The notes: generated by a model not told the origin, from the letters alone. Numbered from the stretch's first letter, positions 47,264 through 56,894 are shown. The stretch: 64,000 bases of DNA from Bacillus sp. Bos-x628 (GCF_040500475.1 NZ_CP159358.1:1240001-1304000), one strand, 5' to 3'. Made by a program: numbers and translations.

Positions 47264-47311
47264 CAGAATAATCAAACGAATCCTTCTTATAGACTATTGA
47301 TGATTATTCTG
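47264..47311 (+). promoter_or_regulatory. Inverted repeat forming a 5' stem-loop in the aprE leader
   Basis: CAGAATAATCA (47264-47274) and TGATTATTCTG (47301-47311) are perfect 11-bp arms with a 26-nt loop, ending 15 nt before the ribosome site. It resembles the 5' stem-loop that stabilises B. subtilis aprE mRNA. A regulator operator is an alternative. Confidence 0.65.
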
Positions 47312-47340
47312 AAATAAGAAAAAAAGGATGTGTAATGTGA

Positions 47341-48486
47341 GTGAAAAAGAAAAATGTGATGACGAGTATTTTATTGGCTGTCCCTCTTCTATTTTCAGCA
47401 GGGTTTGGAGACTCAATGGCAAATGCAGAGACTCTCTCAAAGGCAGATAGTGATAAAAGCTATATTGTAGGTTTTAAAGCTTCTGCCACCACAAACAGCG
47501 CTAAGAAAAATGCAGTGACTCAGCATGGCGGAAAACTAGAGAAGCAATATCGAATCATTAATGCTGCACAAGTAAAGATGTCAAAACAAGCCGCAAAAAA
47601 ACTTGAACATGACCCTAGCATTGCATATGTAGAAGAAGACCACAAAGCAGAAGCATATGCACAAACCGTCCCTTATGGTATCCCTCAAATCAAAGCTCCA
47701 GCCGTACACGCTCAAGGTTATAAAGGTGCTAATGTAAAAGTAGCTGTCCTTGATACTGGTATCGACGCTGCACACCCTGACTTAAATGTTGCAGGTAGTG
47801 CTAGCTTCGTCCCTTCAGAGCCAAATGCCACCCAGGATTTTCAATCACACGGAACTCACGTAGCCGGAACCATTGCTGCCCTTGATAACACAATTGGTGT
47901 TCTTGGTGTTGCTCCAAATGCCTCCTTATACGCCGTTAAAGTGCTAGACCGTAACGGTGATGGACAATACAGCTGGATTATTAGCGGTATTGAATGGGCA
48001 GTTGCCAATAATATGGATGTCATCAATATGAGTTTAGGCGGACCAACCGGTTCAACAGCTCTAAAGAACGCTGTTGACACAGCGAACAACCGCGGAGTCG
48101 TCGTTGTTGCGGCTGCAGGTAATTCTGGCTCCTCTGGATCTACAAGCACTGTCGGTTACCCTGCAAAATATGATTCCACTATCGCTGTTGCCAATGTGAA
48201 CAACAACAATGTGAGAAACTCTTCATCTAGTGCAGGTCCTGAATTAGATGTCTCTGCACCTGGTACATCCATTTTAAGCACAGTGCCAAATAATGGATAC
48301 ACATCTTATACTGGTACATCCATGGCTTCTCCTCACGTTGCAGGAGCAGCAGCGCTTATTCTTTCTAAGAACCCGAATTTAACGAATTCACAGGTTCGTC
48401 AGCGTTTAGAAAGCACAGCCACACCACTTGGCAACTCATTCTACTACGGTAAAGGGTTAATTAATGTTCAAGCTGCTTCTAACTAA
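47341..48486 (+). CDS. aprE: Subtilisin-type alkaline serine protease AprE
   Basis: Secreted S8 protease made as a 381-residue preproenzyme. Signal peptide about 1-29 ([24 protein letters not shown]), propeptide inhibitor to 106, mature 275-residue subtilisin from [14 protein letters not shown]. The catalytic triad falls at Asp138 (VLDTGID), His170 (HGTHVAG) and Ser327 ([11 protein letters not shown]), equal to 32/64/221 of the mature form. Start is GTG 47341 with AAGGATG upstream: the ATG at 47335 is followed at once by TGA. Expression is likely post-exponential, under DegU/AbrB-type control by analogy. Confidence 0.96.
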   Translation: MKKKNVMTSILLAVPLLFSAGFGDSMANAETLSKADSDKSYIVGFKASATTNSAKKNAVTQHGGKLEKQYRIINAAQVKMSKQAAKKLEHDPSIAYVEEDHKAEAYAQTVPYGIPQIKAPAVHAQGYKGANVKVAVLDTGIDAAHPDLNVAGSASFVPSEPNATQDFQSHGTHVAGTIAALDNTIGVLGVAPNASLYAVKVLDRNGDGQYSWIISGIEWAVANNMDVINMSLGGPTGSTALKNAVDTANNRGVVVVAAAGNSGSSGSTSTVGYPAKYDSTIAVANVNNNNVRNSSSSAGPELDVSAPGTSILSTVPNNGYTSYTGTSMASPHVAGAAALILSKNPNLTNSQVRQRLESTATPLGNSFYYGKGLINVQAASN

Positions 48487-48497
48487 TCACCGTATTC

Positions 48498-48525
48498 AAA
48501 AATCCGGCTCGTATAGCCGGATTTT
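48498..48525. terminator. Terminator after aprE
   Basis: AAAATCCGGC-TCGTATA-GCCGGATTTT, symmetric and usable from both sides. Confidence 0.88.
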
Positions 48526-48531
48526 GCTTGT

Positions 48532-49815
48532 TTATTGACGTTGAGACTCTTCCTCTTTTTTTGCCGCCTTTTCCATATCAACGATTCTCTCCATCATAGG
48601 CGGATGATCATAACGAAATATTTTCACTAGAAGCGGCGGGTTTACTTGGGTCAGTCCTGATTTTGCTAGCTTCTGAAAAGACGTTACTCCCGCCTCACCA
48701 TCTTTTGTCAAATTCACTGCGTACTGATCAGCTGCCTGCTCCTGATACCTTGATACTGCATTTGTAAAAGGTGAAGCAACAAATGACAACATCGACACAA
48801 TGACTAAAAGAAGCGGGAGAGCGGCGATGTCATGTGACACTTTCAGATGAAATGAAGTTTGTCCTCTTTTATATAGATAAAAATAGATACGGTCAATAGC
48901 AAAAAAGCCAACCAGTGACAGCATGAAATATCCTGCTAAACCGATATATACATGCTTCATGACGTAATGTCCCATCTCATGGGCCATGATAAATAAAATT
49001 TCCCGATCTTTCAGCTTTTGTAAGGTTGTATCCCATAGCACAATGCGTTTATTTTCACCGATCCCTGTCACATAAGCATTCATTGTGTTTGTTTTCTTAG
49101 ACATATTCACTTCATATACATGGTCTGCTGGGATGTGTGCTTTCTCTGCAAGAGTTAAGATTTTTGTCTCAAGTGCTTGATCCTTTAATGGATAAAATTC
49201 ATTGTATAACGGATCAATGACAACTGGTTGTATAAAAAAGAGAAACAGTGTCACCGGAACCGTTAAACACCACGCATAAAGCCACCATAACTTTCGTTTT
49301 TTTTGAATGAGCCAAAAGAAAACAACCGTACACAACACGAGAAGCGGATATTGTATCCAAAAATCGAGTGTTTGATCTTTTAGCCAGCTTGCAGTGCTTT
49401 GAGCAGATATCCCGTAATGCAAGGAAAGCTGATAACCAATCCACTTAATCGGCAGTGAAATCAGCATGGTAAGTAGCGAGAGCAAGAAAACATAGACTAA
49501 TTGACCGAGAAATTGAAAACGAGCCGCAACAAAGCTCCAGTCGGCCATTTTTCGGGAAAGACCTGTAATTAGTAAAAGAAAAAATACATACCAGTCTAGC
49601 GGAATCGTAATAAAGTACAAAAAATTTCGGATTCTTGAAAAATCCTCGCTGACCTCAAGCTCATGGCTTGTCATAAACGTGTGCGGATCTGCACTCGTTC
49701 CTTTCACATTTTCAGGAACTGATGAATCACCAGTAAGAAACAAATAAAAATAAATGAAAAGACCGTACAATACGTACGCTACCGTTGCCAGAGCAATCCA
49801 GTTACGTATTCGCAC
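48532..49815 (-). CDS. yhfN: M48-family membrane zinc metalloprotease YhfN
   Basis: 427-residue Ste24-like peptidase with at least five membrane spans in the N-terminal half (IALATVAYVLYGLFIYFYLF, YVFFLLLITGL, LVYVFLLSLLTMLISLPI and others) and the zinc motif IMAHEMGHYVMKH near the middle, followed by the third ligand region YQEQAADQYAV. Start is GTG 49815 with GGAGG 7 nt upstream. It converges on aprE, as in B. subtilis. Likely membrane protein quality control. Confidence 0.88.
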   Translation of the reverse strand: MRIRNWIALATVAYVLYGLFIYFYLFLTGDSSVPENVKGTSADPHTFMTSHELEVSEDFSRIRNFLYFITIPLDWYVFFLLLITGLSRKMADWSFVAARFQFLGQLVYVFLLSLLTMLISLPIKWIGYQLSLHYGISAQSTASWLKDQTLDFWIQYPLLVLCTVVFFWLIQKKRKLWWLYAWCLTVPVTLFLFFIQPVVIDPLYNEFYPLKDQALETKILTLAEKAHIPADHVYEVNMSKKTNTMNAYVTGIGENKRIVLWDTTLQKLKDREILFIMAHEMGHYVMKHVYIGLAGYFMLSLVGFFAIDRIYFYLYKRGQTSFHLKVSHDIAALPLLLVIVSMLSFVASPFTNAVSRYQEQAADQYAVNLTKDGEAGVTSFQKLAKSGLTQVNPPLLVKIFRYDHPPMMERIVDMEKAAKKEEESQRQ

Positions 49816-49994
49816 ATGTCAGCCTCCTTTCTATCTCTTTTCTCCTATTCTAATCGCGAATCTTTTTGTTTAGAACCTGTCTGATGTGGCTCCATCATAG
49901 CATGTCCCATTTGAAAAAGCTTCTGTGAAAAAAATGATTATGTTGTATAAAGATCGGAGAAGCTAAGCATAAAACAGTGAGATGGAGGTTCAAT

Positions 49995-50411
49995 ATGAAG
50001 AAAATCCTTGCAGGAATTGTGATCTTTGGGCTTTTACTGATCACCTTCTTTTATGTGTTTAGCCGGACGAATGATATCTTCGATGAAAATCGAGCAGAAA
50101 AAGTATTACTCTCACCGCCTAACAAGCCCATCTCCTATGAAATAGATGATAAAGATACAGCAGAAGATTTAATTGAAGACTTAAACAAAGGCAAACGAAC
50201 GAGCAGTCACTTTAATAAAAACTTAAAAAAACCAGATTACATCGCAAAGGTGATGTTTGGCAGAACAAATGGAACAACCTTTCAGCTATGGACGAATCGA
50301 TCACAGGTCGTTTTTTTAGTAAATGGAACGTACTATGAACTCAATAAAAAACATTCGTCTTCTTTTCAAAAGCAATTGAAAGCGGCCATTCAAAAGGGAG
50401 CCTCATCATAA
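49995..50411 (+). CDS. yhfM: Membrane-anchored/exported protein YhfM
   Basis: 138-residue protein with one N-terminal hydrophobic segment (ILAGIVIFGLLLITFFYVF) that may act as anchor or uncleaved signal, and a small basic extracytoplasmic domain. No known motif. ATG 49995 has GGAGG 6 nt upstream; the frame opens at 49977. Identified as YhfM by position between yhfN and lcfB. Confidence 0.72.
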   Translation: MKKILAGIVIFGLLLITFFYVFSRTNDIFDENRAEKVLLSPPNKPISYEIDDKDTAEDLIEDLNKGKRTSSHFNKNLKKPDYIAKVMFGRTNGTTFQLWTNRSQVVFLVNGTYYELNKKHSSSFQKQLKAAIQKGASS

Positions 50412-50430
50412 GAGACTCCCTGCTTTTATT
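50395..50430. terminator. Bidirectional terminator between yhfM and lcfB
   Basis: AGGGAG, 15 nt, CTCCCT, with AAAA/TTTT flanks; the stem overlaps the last codons of both convergent genes. Confidence 0.6.
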
Positions 50431-51979
50431 TACTTTCTTCCGTTTGATACTTGTCCTTTAGTGCTCTTCTTAAAATTTTTCCTGTTGTGTTTTTTGGAAT
50501 GTCATCTATGAAATGAATCGTTTGGGGCTGCTTATATTTCGCTAAATAGTGTGAACAATGTGTGATGATGTCATCTTGATTGATATGAGCATTTTTCTTA
50601 GGGGAAATGTAGCAGACGACAGCTTCTCCTGTATTTGGATCTGGCACACCAATGACGACGGCTTCTGCGACGGCTTCATGTTTATAAAGTACTTCTTCTA
50701 CTTCTCTTGGATAGACATTGTACCCTCCGACTAGAATCATATCCTTTTTTCGGTCGACAATATAAATATATCCATCTTCATCTCTTCTCGCCAGATCACC
50801 TGTATACAGCCATCCGTCTTTCAGAGCAGCTTCTGTATCTTCCGGCATCTTATAATAGCCTTTCATAATATTTGGACCTTTTGCAATAAGTTCTCCGACT
50901 TCATTCGGTCCTACTTCCTCGCCAAGTTCATTCACGATTTTATTTCTCACGTTCATAATATCGGTTCCAACCGAACCTGGTTTTCTTTGTCCATCTAGCG
51001 GATTAAATGCAGTTACTGGAGAAGCCTCTGATAATCCATAGCCCTCCAAAACCGTCACACCGAATTTCTTTTCGAATCCGTGAAGTAAGGCAACAGGCAT
51101 AGAGGCACCACCTGAGATGCAAATTCTCACCGATTTCATTGCCTCATCATGTCCCTCTTGGCGGTATAAATAGTTATACATGGTAGGAACGCCAACAAAT
51201 ATCGTCGGCTTTTCTTTTTCCATCATTTTCAAAAGCTCTGATGGGCTAAAGTGTGGAAGTACGTAAACGATTGCACCATTGATAAGTGGTGCATTCATAC
51301 AGACCGTCAGACAAAATACATGGAACATCGGTAAGGCAGCAATCATCTTGTCTTGTTCACCAATGGATAAGTATTCTGCGATGTCTCTTGCATTTGAGTA
51401 AAGGTTTGTGTGAGTCAACATTGCACCCTTTGGTTTCCCTGTTGTTCCAGATGTAAATAAAATGACAGCTGTATCGTCAGGATGAATGGAAGGATGTGTG
51501 ATTTTTGGCGCGTTTCCTGATACAAGCTTTCCATAAAATACGAGCTTATCAGATACTTCTTTCAAACTTGAACTGCACATCGCTTCATTTTCTGCACAAA
51601 TAATGACCCGTTCAATTAATGGAAGTTGTTCATACACCTGCTCGTATACTTGTAAAAGCTGACTTGGCGCCACAATTCCCTTCACATCGCCTGTGATGAG
51701 CATATACCCGATTTCACTCGGCGTATATGTGGGATTCACTGGTACAACGACGAGTCCTGCTTTCAAAGCACCAAAAAATGAAATCACAAAATGTGGTGAA
51801 TTCCCTAAAATGAGTGCGATATGATCGCCTTCTTGAAACCCTTCGTTAACTAAACCATCTGCAAAATGATCAATACTTGTCATTAGCTCTTGATAGGTTA
51901 TCTTGTTTCCTTCAAACACAAGTGCGATGTTTTCTCCCTTGGTCATCGCAGTCTGCTCAAGATTTTTGATCAAATCCAT
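50426..51979 (-). CDS. lcfB: Long-chain fatty-acid CoA ligase LcfB (YhfL)
   Basis: AMP-forming acyl-CoA synthetase of 517 residues that activates fatty acids for beta-oxidation. ATP motif [20 protein letters not shown] near 170-190, then [47 protein letters not shown] and the catalytic Lys near the end in [13 protein letters not shown]. Cytosolic or membrane-associated. Position and length match B. subtilis LcfB. Confidence 0.92.
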   Translation of the reverse strand: MDLIKNLEQTAMTKGENIALVFEGNKITYQELMTSIDHFADGLVNEGFQEGDHIALILGNSPHFVISFFGALKAGLVVVPVNPTYTPSEIGYMLITGDVKGIVAPSQLLQVYEQVYEQLPLIERVIICAENEAMCSSSLKEVSDKLVFYGKLVSGNAPKITHPSIHPDDTAVILFTSGTTGKPKGAMLTHTNLYSNARDIAEYLSIGEQDKMIAALPMFHVFCLTVCMNAPLINGAIVYVLPHFSPSELLKMMEKEKPTIFVGVPTMYNYLYRQEGHDEAMKSVRICISGGASMPVALLHGFEKKFGVTVLEGYGLSEASPVTAFNPLDGQRKPGSVGTDIMNVRNKIVNELGEEVGPNEVGELIAKGPNIMKGYYKMPEDTEAALKDGWLYTGDLARRDEDGYIYIVDRKKDMILVGGYNVYPREVEEVLYKHEAVAEAVVIGVPDPNTGEAVVCYISPKKNAHINQDDIITHCSHYLAKYKQPQTIHFIDDIPKNTTGKILRRALKDKYQTEESK

Positions 51980-52118
51980 TCTCCCACCCCTTACGTATCT
52001 TCAATGAATGAATAGCCATTCATTTTATGGCCAAACATTACTCCTTTCTATTATAATGGACAAACGAAAAAATCCACAAGATCAAATGTTGATCACTTTC
52101 ATTTCTTTAGATAGAAAT

Positions 52119-52146
52119 AAGCACTGCTTCCCGTGAGCAGTGCTTT
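52119..52146. terminator. Terminator after lplJ
   Basis: AAGCACTGC-TTCCCGTGA-GCAGTGCTT, 5 nt beyond the lplJ stop, with a T-rich stretch (TATTTCTATC) on the minus strand. Confidence 0.8.
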
Positions 52147-52151
52147 ATCGC

Positions 52152-53141
52152 TTAATAAATCAAATCAAGAAAGTCTTCTTTCGATACGTTGCCGAAATAA
52201 TGGCGTATGTCTATATCTTCTAACGCATCGCTGATTGTTTTACGATCATATTGACGTCCGATCAGTCTTTGTTCAATATCGGCAATATCCCCAACACCAA
52301 AGAAATCACCAAAGATTTTGCAATCCTGAATGGTTCCCTTTTTCACTTCTAATCGCAGGTCTATAGAACCCGCTGGGAAACGCTTGGAATGCTGTAAATT
52401 GAATTTAGGTGAGCGACCATAGTTCCATTCCCATTTTTGATAGCGGTCTCGAGAGATTTCATGAATCTTTTTCCAATCCTCTTTTGTCAAATGATATTGA
52501 GGTATATCACCATCCGTATCAAAGATGTAGCTTAAAAGAATGTTTCTAAATTCTTCTGTTGTCATCTTTTGATCCATCAGTTCACGAATATTGGCTACCC
52601 TGCTTCTAATTGATTTAATTCCTTTAGATTCGATCTTTTCTTTCTTTACATTTAATGCGGAGACAACATGCTCAATCTCTGAATCAAATAAGAGTGTGCC
52701 ATGACTGAAGATACGTCCTCGTGTCGCAAATTGCGCATTTCCAGAGATTTTACGTCCATCTGCCATAATGTCATTTCTACCGCTTAATTCAGCTTTGACC
52801 CCTAGCTTCTCTAGCGCCCGGATGACCGGTTCAGTGAACTTTTTAAAGTTATGGAAGCTGTCTCCATCGTCTTTTGTGATAAAGCTAAAGTTTAAGTTTC
52901 CTTTGTCATGATAAACAGCACCTCCACCTGATAAACGGCGAACAACTTTTATCCCATTTTCTTCGACATATTTCGTGTTGATTTCTTCTATCGTATTTTG
53001 GTTCTTCCCAATAATAATGGATGGCTGATTGATATAAAACAGCAAATACGTTTCTTCTGGGTCCAAATATTTCAAGCAATATTCTTCAATTGCCAGATTG
53101 ATCATTGGATCGTCATGTTGCTCGTTATCAATAAACAGCAT
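52152..53141 (-). CDS. lplJ: Lipoate-protein ligase LplJ
   Basis: 329-residue ligase that attaches scavenged lipoate to E2/GcvH proteins using ATP. Motifs: KYVEENGIKVVRRLSGGGAVYHDKGNLNFSF near 65-95, GRNDIMADGRKISGNAQF near 130-148 with the catalytic Lys region, and HGTLLFDSE. ATG 53141 follows AAGGAAGG; the frame opens at 53165. It nearly abuts yhfI upstream (2 nt). Confidence 0.93.
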   Translation of the reverse strand: MLFIDNEQHDDPMINLAIEEYCLKYLDPEETYLLFYINQPSIIIGKNQNTIEEINTKYVEENGIKVVRRLSGGGAVYHDKGNLNFSFITKDDGDSFHNFKKFTEPVIRALEKLGVKAELSGRNDIMADGRKISGNAQFATRGRIFSHGTLLFDSEIEHVVSALNVKKEKIESKGIKSIRSRVANIRELMDQKMTTEEFRNILLSYIFDTDGDIPQYHLTKEDWKKIHEISRDRYQKWEWNYGRSPKFNLQHSKRFPAGSIDLRLEVKKGTIQDCKIFGDFFGVGDIADIEQRLIGRQYDRKTISDALEDIDIRHYFGNVSKEDFLDLIY

Positions 53142-53143
53142 AT

Positions 53144-53893
53144 TTATCTTCCTTCCTTGTTCCATCTAAGCCCCGTCTGAGCAAGCTGTATATTGCCAGT
53201 ATATAATGCCTTTGCTTCATTGACTAGGTCTTTATGCCGCCCGAAATGGGGTAGATGCGTGATGAACAGTTCACCTACGTTTGCTTCATTTGCAATCTTT
53301 CCAACTTCAGTGCTATTCATATGCCCTGCGCTTGATCCGTCTTGTCCAGCGTAGAAATTGCTTTCAGCAATCAAAAGGTCTGCGTCCTTGGCAAACGGAA
53401 TAAAAGCGTCCTGATAGCTTGAATCCGCTGTATATACCACAACAGCATCACCTGCTTTCATTCTCATGGCATAGCATTCTACCGGATGAACCGTTTTCAA
53501 AAAGTCAATGTGAAATGGACCAATTTGAATGCCTTCTGCTGGATGATAAGGCACAGCCTTTGTATGTACATTATCATGAAGCCTATCAAACGCTTCTTGA
53601 TCACCAAGATGTCCATAGATCGAAAGCGGACCGTTGCTTTTTCCTAAATGATAACCCACTAATTTTGCGTATTGAAGAGGTCCGATATCTGCAATATGGT
53701 CATGATGATAATGTGAGAGGACGACAGCATCTAGTTCTTCAAGATCAATATATTGTTGTAGTTTTGAAAGCACACCACTCCCACAATCTACAAGCATCCG
53801 AAAACCATCTGATTCAAACAAATAACCTGACGTGGCTTCACCAGCTGCTGGAAACCCTCCGTAACATCCAATAACGGTTAATTTCATCGTCAT
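53144..53893 (-). CDS. yhfI: MBL-fold metal-dependent hydrolase YhfI
   Basis: 249-residue metallo-beta-lactamase-fold hydrolase of the RNase Z-like subgroup. Metal motif SHYHHDHIADIGPL near 60-72, the downstream TVHPVECYAMRM, YTADSSYQDAF, and THLPHFGRH. Substrate unknown. GGAGG precedes the first ATG by 5 nt; ATG two codons later (53887) matches the B. subtilis start (MKVTVIGCYGG) and is an alternative. Operon with lplJ. Confidence 0.87.
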   Translation of the reverse strand: MTMKLTVIGCYGGFPAAGEATSGYLFESDGFRMLVDCGSGVLSKLQQYIDLEELDAVVLSHYHHDHIADIGPLQYAKLVGYHLGKSNGPLSIYGHLGDQEAFDRLHDNVHTKAVPYHPAEGIQIGPFHIDFLKTVHPVECYAMRMKAGDAVVVYTADSSYQDAFIPFAKDADLLIAESNFYAGQDGSSAGHMNSTEVGKIANEANVGELFITHLPHFGRHKDLVNEAKALYTGNIQLAQTGLRWNKEGR

Positions 53894-53978
53894 TTTTACC
53901 TCCTTTTTCTTAAACTTCCCTCATTACAATATACCCATTTTTCATCAAAAAAGCATTCTTTTTGCCCTTTGTTACAAA

Positions 53979-54013
53979 ACAGATTGACAATAATCAATCT
54001 GTTATAATACAAT
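53979..54013 (+). promoter_or_regulatory. yhfH promoter overlapped by an inverted repeat
   Basis: ACAGATTG-N8-CAATCTGT (53979-54002) is a perfect 8-bp inverted repeat covering a TTGACA -35 (53984-53989). TACAAT (54008-54013) lies 18 nt downstream; TATAAT at 54003 is too close at 13 nt. An operator is likely; the regulator is unknown. Confidence 0.6.
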
Positions 54014-54044
54014 GATAACAACAAAAAGTATTGGAGGATGACAA

Positions 54045-54182
54045 ATGCTAGGAAAAATCACTGAGTTTTTTAGAAATTTGCCCTCGAAGAAATGCACAAA
54101 ATGTGGAAATGAATTAATGGAACAGCACGAGTGTTATGGTAATGAATGTGAGGAATGCTCACAAGTAAGTTATCTTAAATAA
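54045..54182 (+). CDS. yhfH: Small zinc-ribbon-like protein YhfH
   Basis: 45-residue protein with two Cys pairs: KKCTKCGNEL and HECYGNECEECSQ, suggesting bound zinc. GGAGG lies 8 nt before the ATG. Size, Cys pattern and position next to yhfI match B. subtilis YhfH. Function unknown. It has its own promoter with a palindrome and its own terminator, so it is a single-gene unit. Confidence 0.78.
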   Translation: MLGKITEFFRNLPSKKCTKCGNELMEQHECYGNECEECSQVSYLK

Positions 54183-54197
54183 GGAAGCAAATTGAAT

Positions 54198-54255
54198 AAA
54201 AAAGCACTTTTTTCCTCCTTCTACAGTTGGAGTCAAAAGTGCTTTTTATTTTTTC
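54198..54255 (+). terminator. Terminator after yhfH
   Basis: AAAAGCACTTTT and CAAAAGTGCTTTT arms with a 22-nt loop, then TTATTTTTT. Confidence 0.8.
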
Positions 54256-54317
54256 TGAAAAATAGGTAAAAAGGTAAATTCCTTGATACAGAAGGGTTTT
54301 TTAGTATTTTCATAGGG

Positions 54318-54352
54318 TGACTTTTAGGTCTAAAGTCATTTTTTATTGACTT
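54318..54352. promoter_or_regulatory. Clustered inverted repeats upstream of gltT
   Basis: TGACTTT-N7-AAAGTCA (54318-54338) is a perfect 7-bp inverted repeat, followed by a third half site TGACTTA (54347-54353). It lies about 170-200 nt before gltT and may be an activator or repressor site. Confidence 0.4.
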
Positions 54353-54522
54353 AAGTGAATAGAGGGGATTCGAAATATTCATTTTTTCAAATAATTTTGT
54401 ATTTTCTTAATAAAATTTAATCGTGGACGAACCTCTTTAGATTTAGTTATACTTTAATTCATATACTAAAACTTAAGTATGATGGGAATATTCCTTTAAT
54501 GAATATGTCAGGGAGGAAATCT

Positions 54523-55812
54523 ATGAAAAAATTAAAATTTGGATTAGCTACTCAAATCCTAATCGGTCTTATTCTCGGTGTCGTTGTTGGTGCGATCTTT
54601 TTCGGTAATCCAGGTGTTGAGACATTCTTAAAACCTATTGGTGACTTCTTCTTAAGACTCATTAAGATGATCGTCATACCGATTGTTGTTTCTAGCTTAA
54701 TTTTAGGTGTTGCAGGTGCAGGTGATGGTAAAAAAGTAGGAAAGCTTGGCTTTAGAACCATTCTTTACTTTGAAATCATCACAACGTTTGCGATTATCCT
54801 TGGTCTTGTACTCGCTAACTTTGTTCAACCCGGAGCGGGCGTTGACTTTGGTCATGCTGAAAAACAAGATATTAGTCAATACGTTGAGACAGAAAAAGAG
54901 CAAAGCAACAAATCTTTTGCTGATACGTTCCTTCATATCGTTCCAACGAACTTCTTCCAGTCACTGGCGGAAGGTGATTTGCTTGCTATTATTTTCTTCA
55001 CTGTGCTATTTGGACTTGGGGTTTCCGCCGTCGGGGAACGAGGCAAACCGGTATTAGCCTTCTTTGAAGGTGTATCACACGCCATGTTCCATGTCGTAAA
55101 TATCGTGATGAAAGCCGCCCCATTTGGTGTTTTTGCGCTCATTGGTGTAACAGTCTCAAAGTTTGGTCTTGGATCACTTATTTCTCTTGGTAAGCTTGTA
55201 GGTCTTGTTTATTTTGCGCTTATCTTCTTCCTTATCGTTGTATTCGGAATCATCGGAAAGATGATTGGCGTCAATATCTTCAGATTTCTCGCTTACATGA
55301 AAGATGAAATGCTTCTTGCCTTTAGTACATCCAGTTCCGAAACCGTTTTACCAAGAGTGATGGATAAAATGGAGCGTATCGGTTGTCCAAAAGGAATTGT
55401 ATCTTTCGTCATCCCAATAGGCTATACATTTAATCTGGACGGTTCCGTCTTGTATCAAGCCATTGCTGCGCTTTTCCTCGCGCAAGTATATGGCATTGAC
55501 CTTACGATCGTACAGCAGTTAACGCTTGTTTTAGTGCTCATGGTCACATCAAAGGGAATGGCCGCTGTTCCTGGTACTTCCTTTGTTGTGTTGCTAGCGA
55601 CATTAGGAACGATTGGTGTTCCTGCTGAAGGACTTGCCTTTATTGCTGGGGTTGACCGTATCATGGACATGGCCCGCACAGTTGTCAACTTAACAGGAAA
55701 TGCACTTGCAGCTGTCGTGATGTCTAAATGGGAAGGGCAATATGATTCTGAAAAAGGACATCGTGTCATGACTGGACAAGATACTCCTGAACCAACTCAG
55801 CTTTCAATTTAA
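54523..55812 (+). CDS. gltT: Proton/glutamate-aspartate symporter GltT
   Basis: 429-residue DAACS-family carrier importing glutamate/aspartate with protons or sodium. Eight spans plus hairpin loops: FSTSSSETVLPRVMDKM is the Ser-rich HP1 tip, YTFNLDGSVLYQA the TM7 NMDGT-like motif, and VPGTSFVVLLATLGTIGVPAEGLAFIAGVDRIMDMART the HP2/TM8 substrate site. ATG 54523 follows GGGAGG; the frame opens at 54499. Position between yhfH and yhfE is as in B. subtilis. Confidence 0.94.
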   Translation: MKKLKFGLATQILIGLILGVVVGAIFFGNPGVETFLKPIGDFFLRLIKMIVIPIVVSSLILGVAGAGDGKKVGKLGFRTILYFEIITTFAIILGLVLANFVQPGAGVDFGHAEKQDISQYVETEKEQSNKSFADTFLHIVPTNFFQSLAEGDLLAIIFFTVLFGLGVSAVGERGKPVLAFFEGVSHAMFHVVNIVMKAAPFGVFALIGVTVSKFGLGSLISLGKLVGLVYFALIFFLIVVFGIIGKMIGVNIFRFLAYMKDEMLLAFSTSSSETVLPRVMDKMERIGCPKGIVSFVIPIGYTFNLDGSVLYQAIAALFLAQVYGIDLTIVQQLTLVLVLMVTSKGMAAVPGTSFVVLLATLGTIGVPAEGLAFIAGVDRIMDMARTVVNLTGNALAAVVMSKWEGQYDSEKGHRVMTGQDTPEPTQLSI

Positions 55813-55817
55813 TCAAC

Positions 55818-55847
55818 AAGAACCCCATATGCTGGGGTTCTTTTTTA
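55818..55847. terminator. Terminator after gltT
   Basis: AAGAACCCC-ATATG-CTGGGGTTCTTTTTT. It reaches the stop codon of the convergent yhfE. Confidence 0.9.
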
Positions 55848-56894
55848 TACTGTGATTAATGCGGATTGTACATAATGATAAAGTAGATTTGCTGTATGGG
55901 TGAGCGAATCTTCATGTGTTCTTTCAAAAGCATGAGAGGAATCGATGCCGGGACCAATGAGCCCATGAATGATGTCATGCCCTGCTCTTATGGCTGCTGA
56001 CGCATCAGAACCATAATAAGGGTATATATCAAGACGATAATCAATTTTGTTTTCTTCTGCTAATTTTGCTAAATGTTTGCGTAATCCGTAATGATAAGGG
56101 CCACTTGAATCCTTTACACAAATAGATACACTGTATTCATCTGTTGATTGACCGTCTCCAATTGCCCCCATATCGACCGCTAAGTATTCAACAGTTTCTT
56201 CAGGGATATTCGAGTTTCCACCGTATCCAATTTCTTCATTATTCGAAATCAAGAAATGAGTCGTGTGTGGTAAAATGATGTTCTCTTTTTGAATCCGATG
56301 CATCAATCGCAACAGTAAAGCCACGCTTGCCTTGTCATCTAGATGTCTTGATTTAATAAACCCAGAGGATGTCACTTCAAATCTCGGATTAAATGAGATA
56401 AAGTCCCCTACTTGAATACCAAGAGCTTTCACTTCGTTTGCACTTTGCACCTTTTCATCGAGACGAATCTCCATATTCTCTTGGTTCCGTTTTGCCTTTC
56501 CTGCATCCTCGTATACGTGAACAGAGGTTTGATGCATGAGAATGGTGCCGCGATATGTACGACCTGACACTGTTTCAACCTCACAATATTCACCTTCAAT
56601 CGAGTTATATTGAAAGCCTCCAATTAATGCAAGACGAATTCGGCCATTCGATTTAATTTCTTTCACCATAGCCCCGAGTGTATCAACATGTGCGGTCAGC
56701 ATACGGTGTTGTTGATCATCATTTCCTTTAATCGTTGCAATCAATCCGCCTTTTCGATTTCGTTTCGTCTCAATATTTAAATCATGTAAAAAGCGTTCGA
56801 CAAAACCGATCACTTTTTCTGTATTTCCTGAAGGGCTTGGGATCGAAACGAGTTTTTGAATTAGCTGGATGGTCTCATTTAATTCAGTTGTCAT
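55845..56894 (-). CDS. yhfE: M42-family metallo-aminopeptidase YhfE
   Basis: 349-residue cytosolic M42 (glutamyl aminopeptidase/cellulase family) peptidase. Metal ligands in order: TAHVDTLGAMVKEI, RHLDDKASVALLLR, the catalytic ISNNEEIGYGGNSNIPEE, YLAVDMGAIGDG and the final SSHAFERTHEDS. ATG 56894 follows GGAGG; the frame opens at 56930. Length and position match B. subtilis YhfE. Confidence 0.9.
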   Translation of the reverse strand: MTTELNETIQLIQKLVSIPSPSGNTEKVIGFVERFLHDLNIETKRNRKGGLIATIKGNDDQQHRMLTAHVDTLGAMVKEIKSNGRIRLALIGGFQYNSIEGEYCEVETVSGRTYRGTILMHQTSVHVYEDAGKAKRNQENMEIRLDEKVQSANEVKALGIQVGDFISFNPRFEVTSSGFIKSRHLDDKASVALLLRLMHRIQKENIILPHTTHFLISNNEEIGYGGNSNIPEETVEYLAVDMGAIGDGQSTDEYSVSICVKDSSGPYHYGLRKHLAKLAEENKIDYRLDIYPYYGSDASAAIRAGHDIIHGLIGPGIDSSHAFERTHEDSLTHTANLLYHYVQSALITV

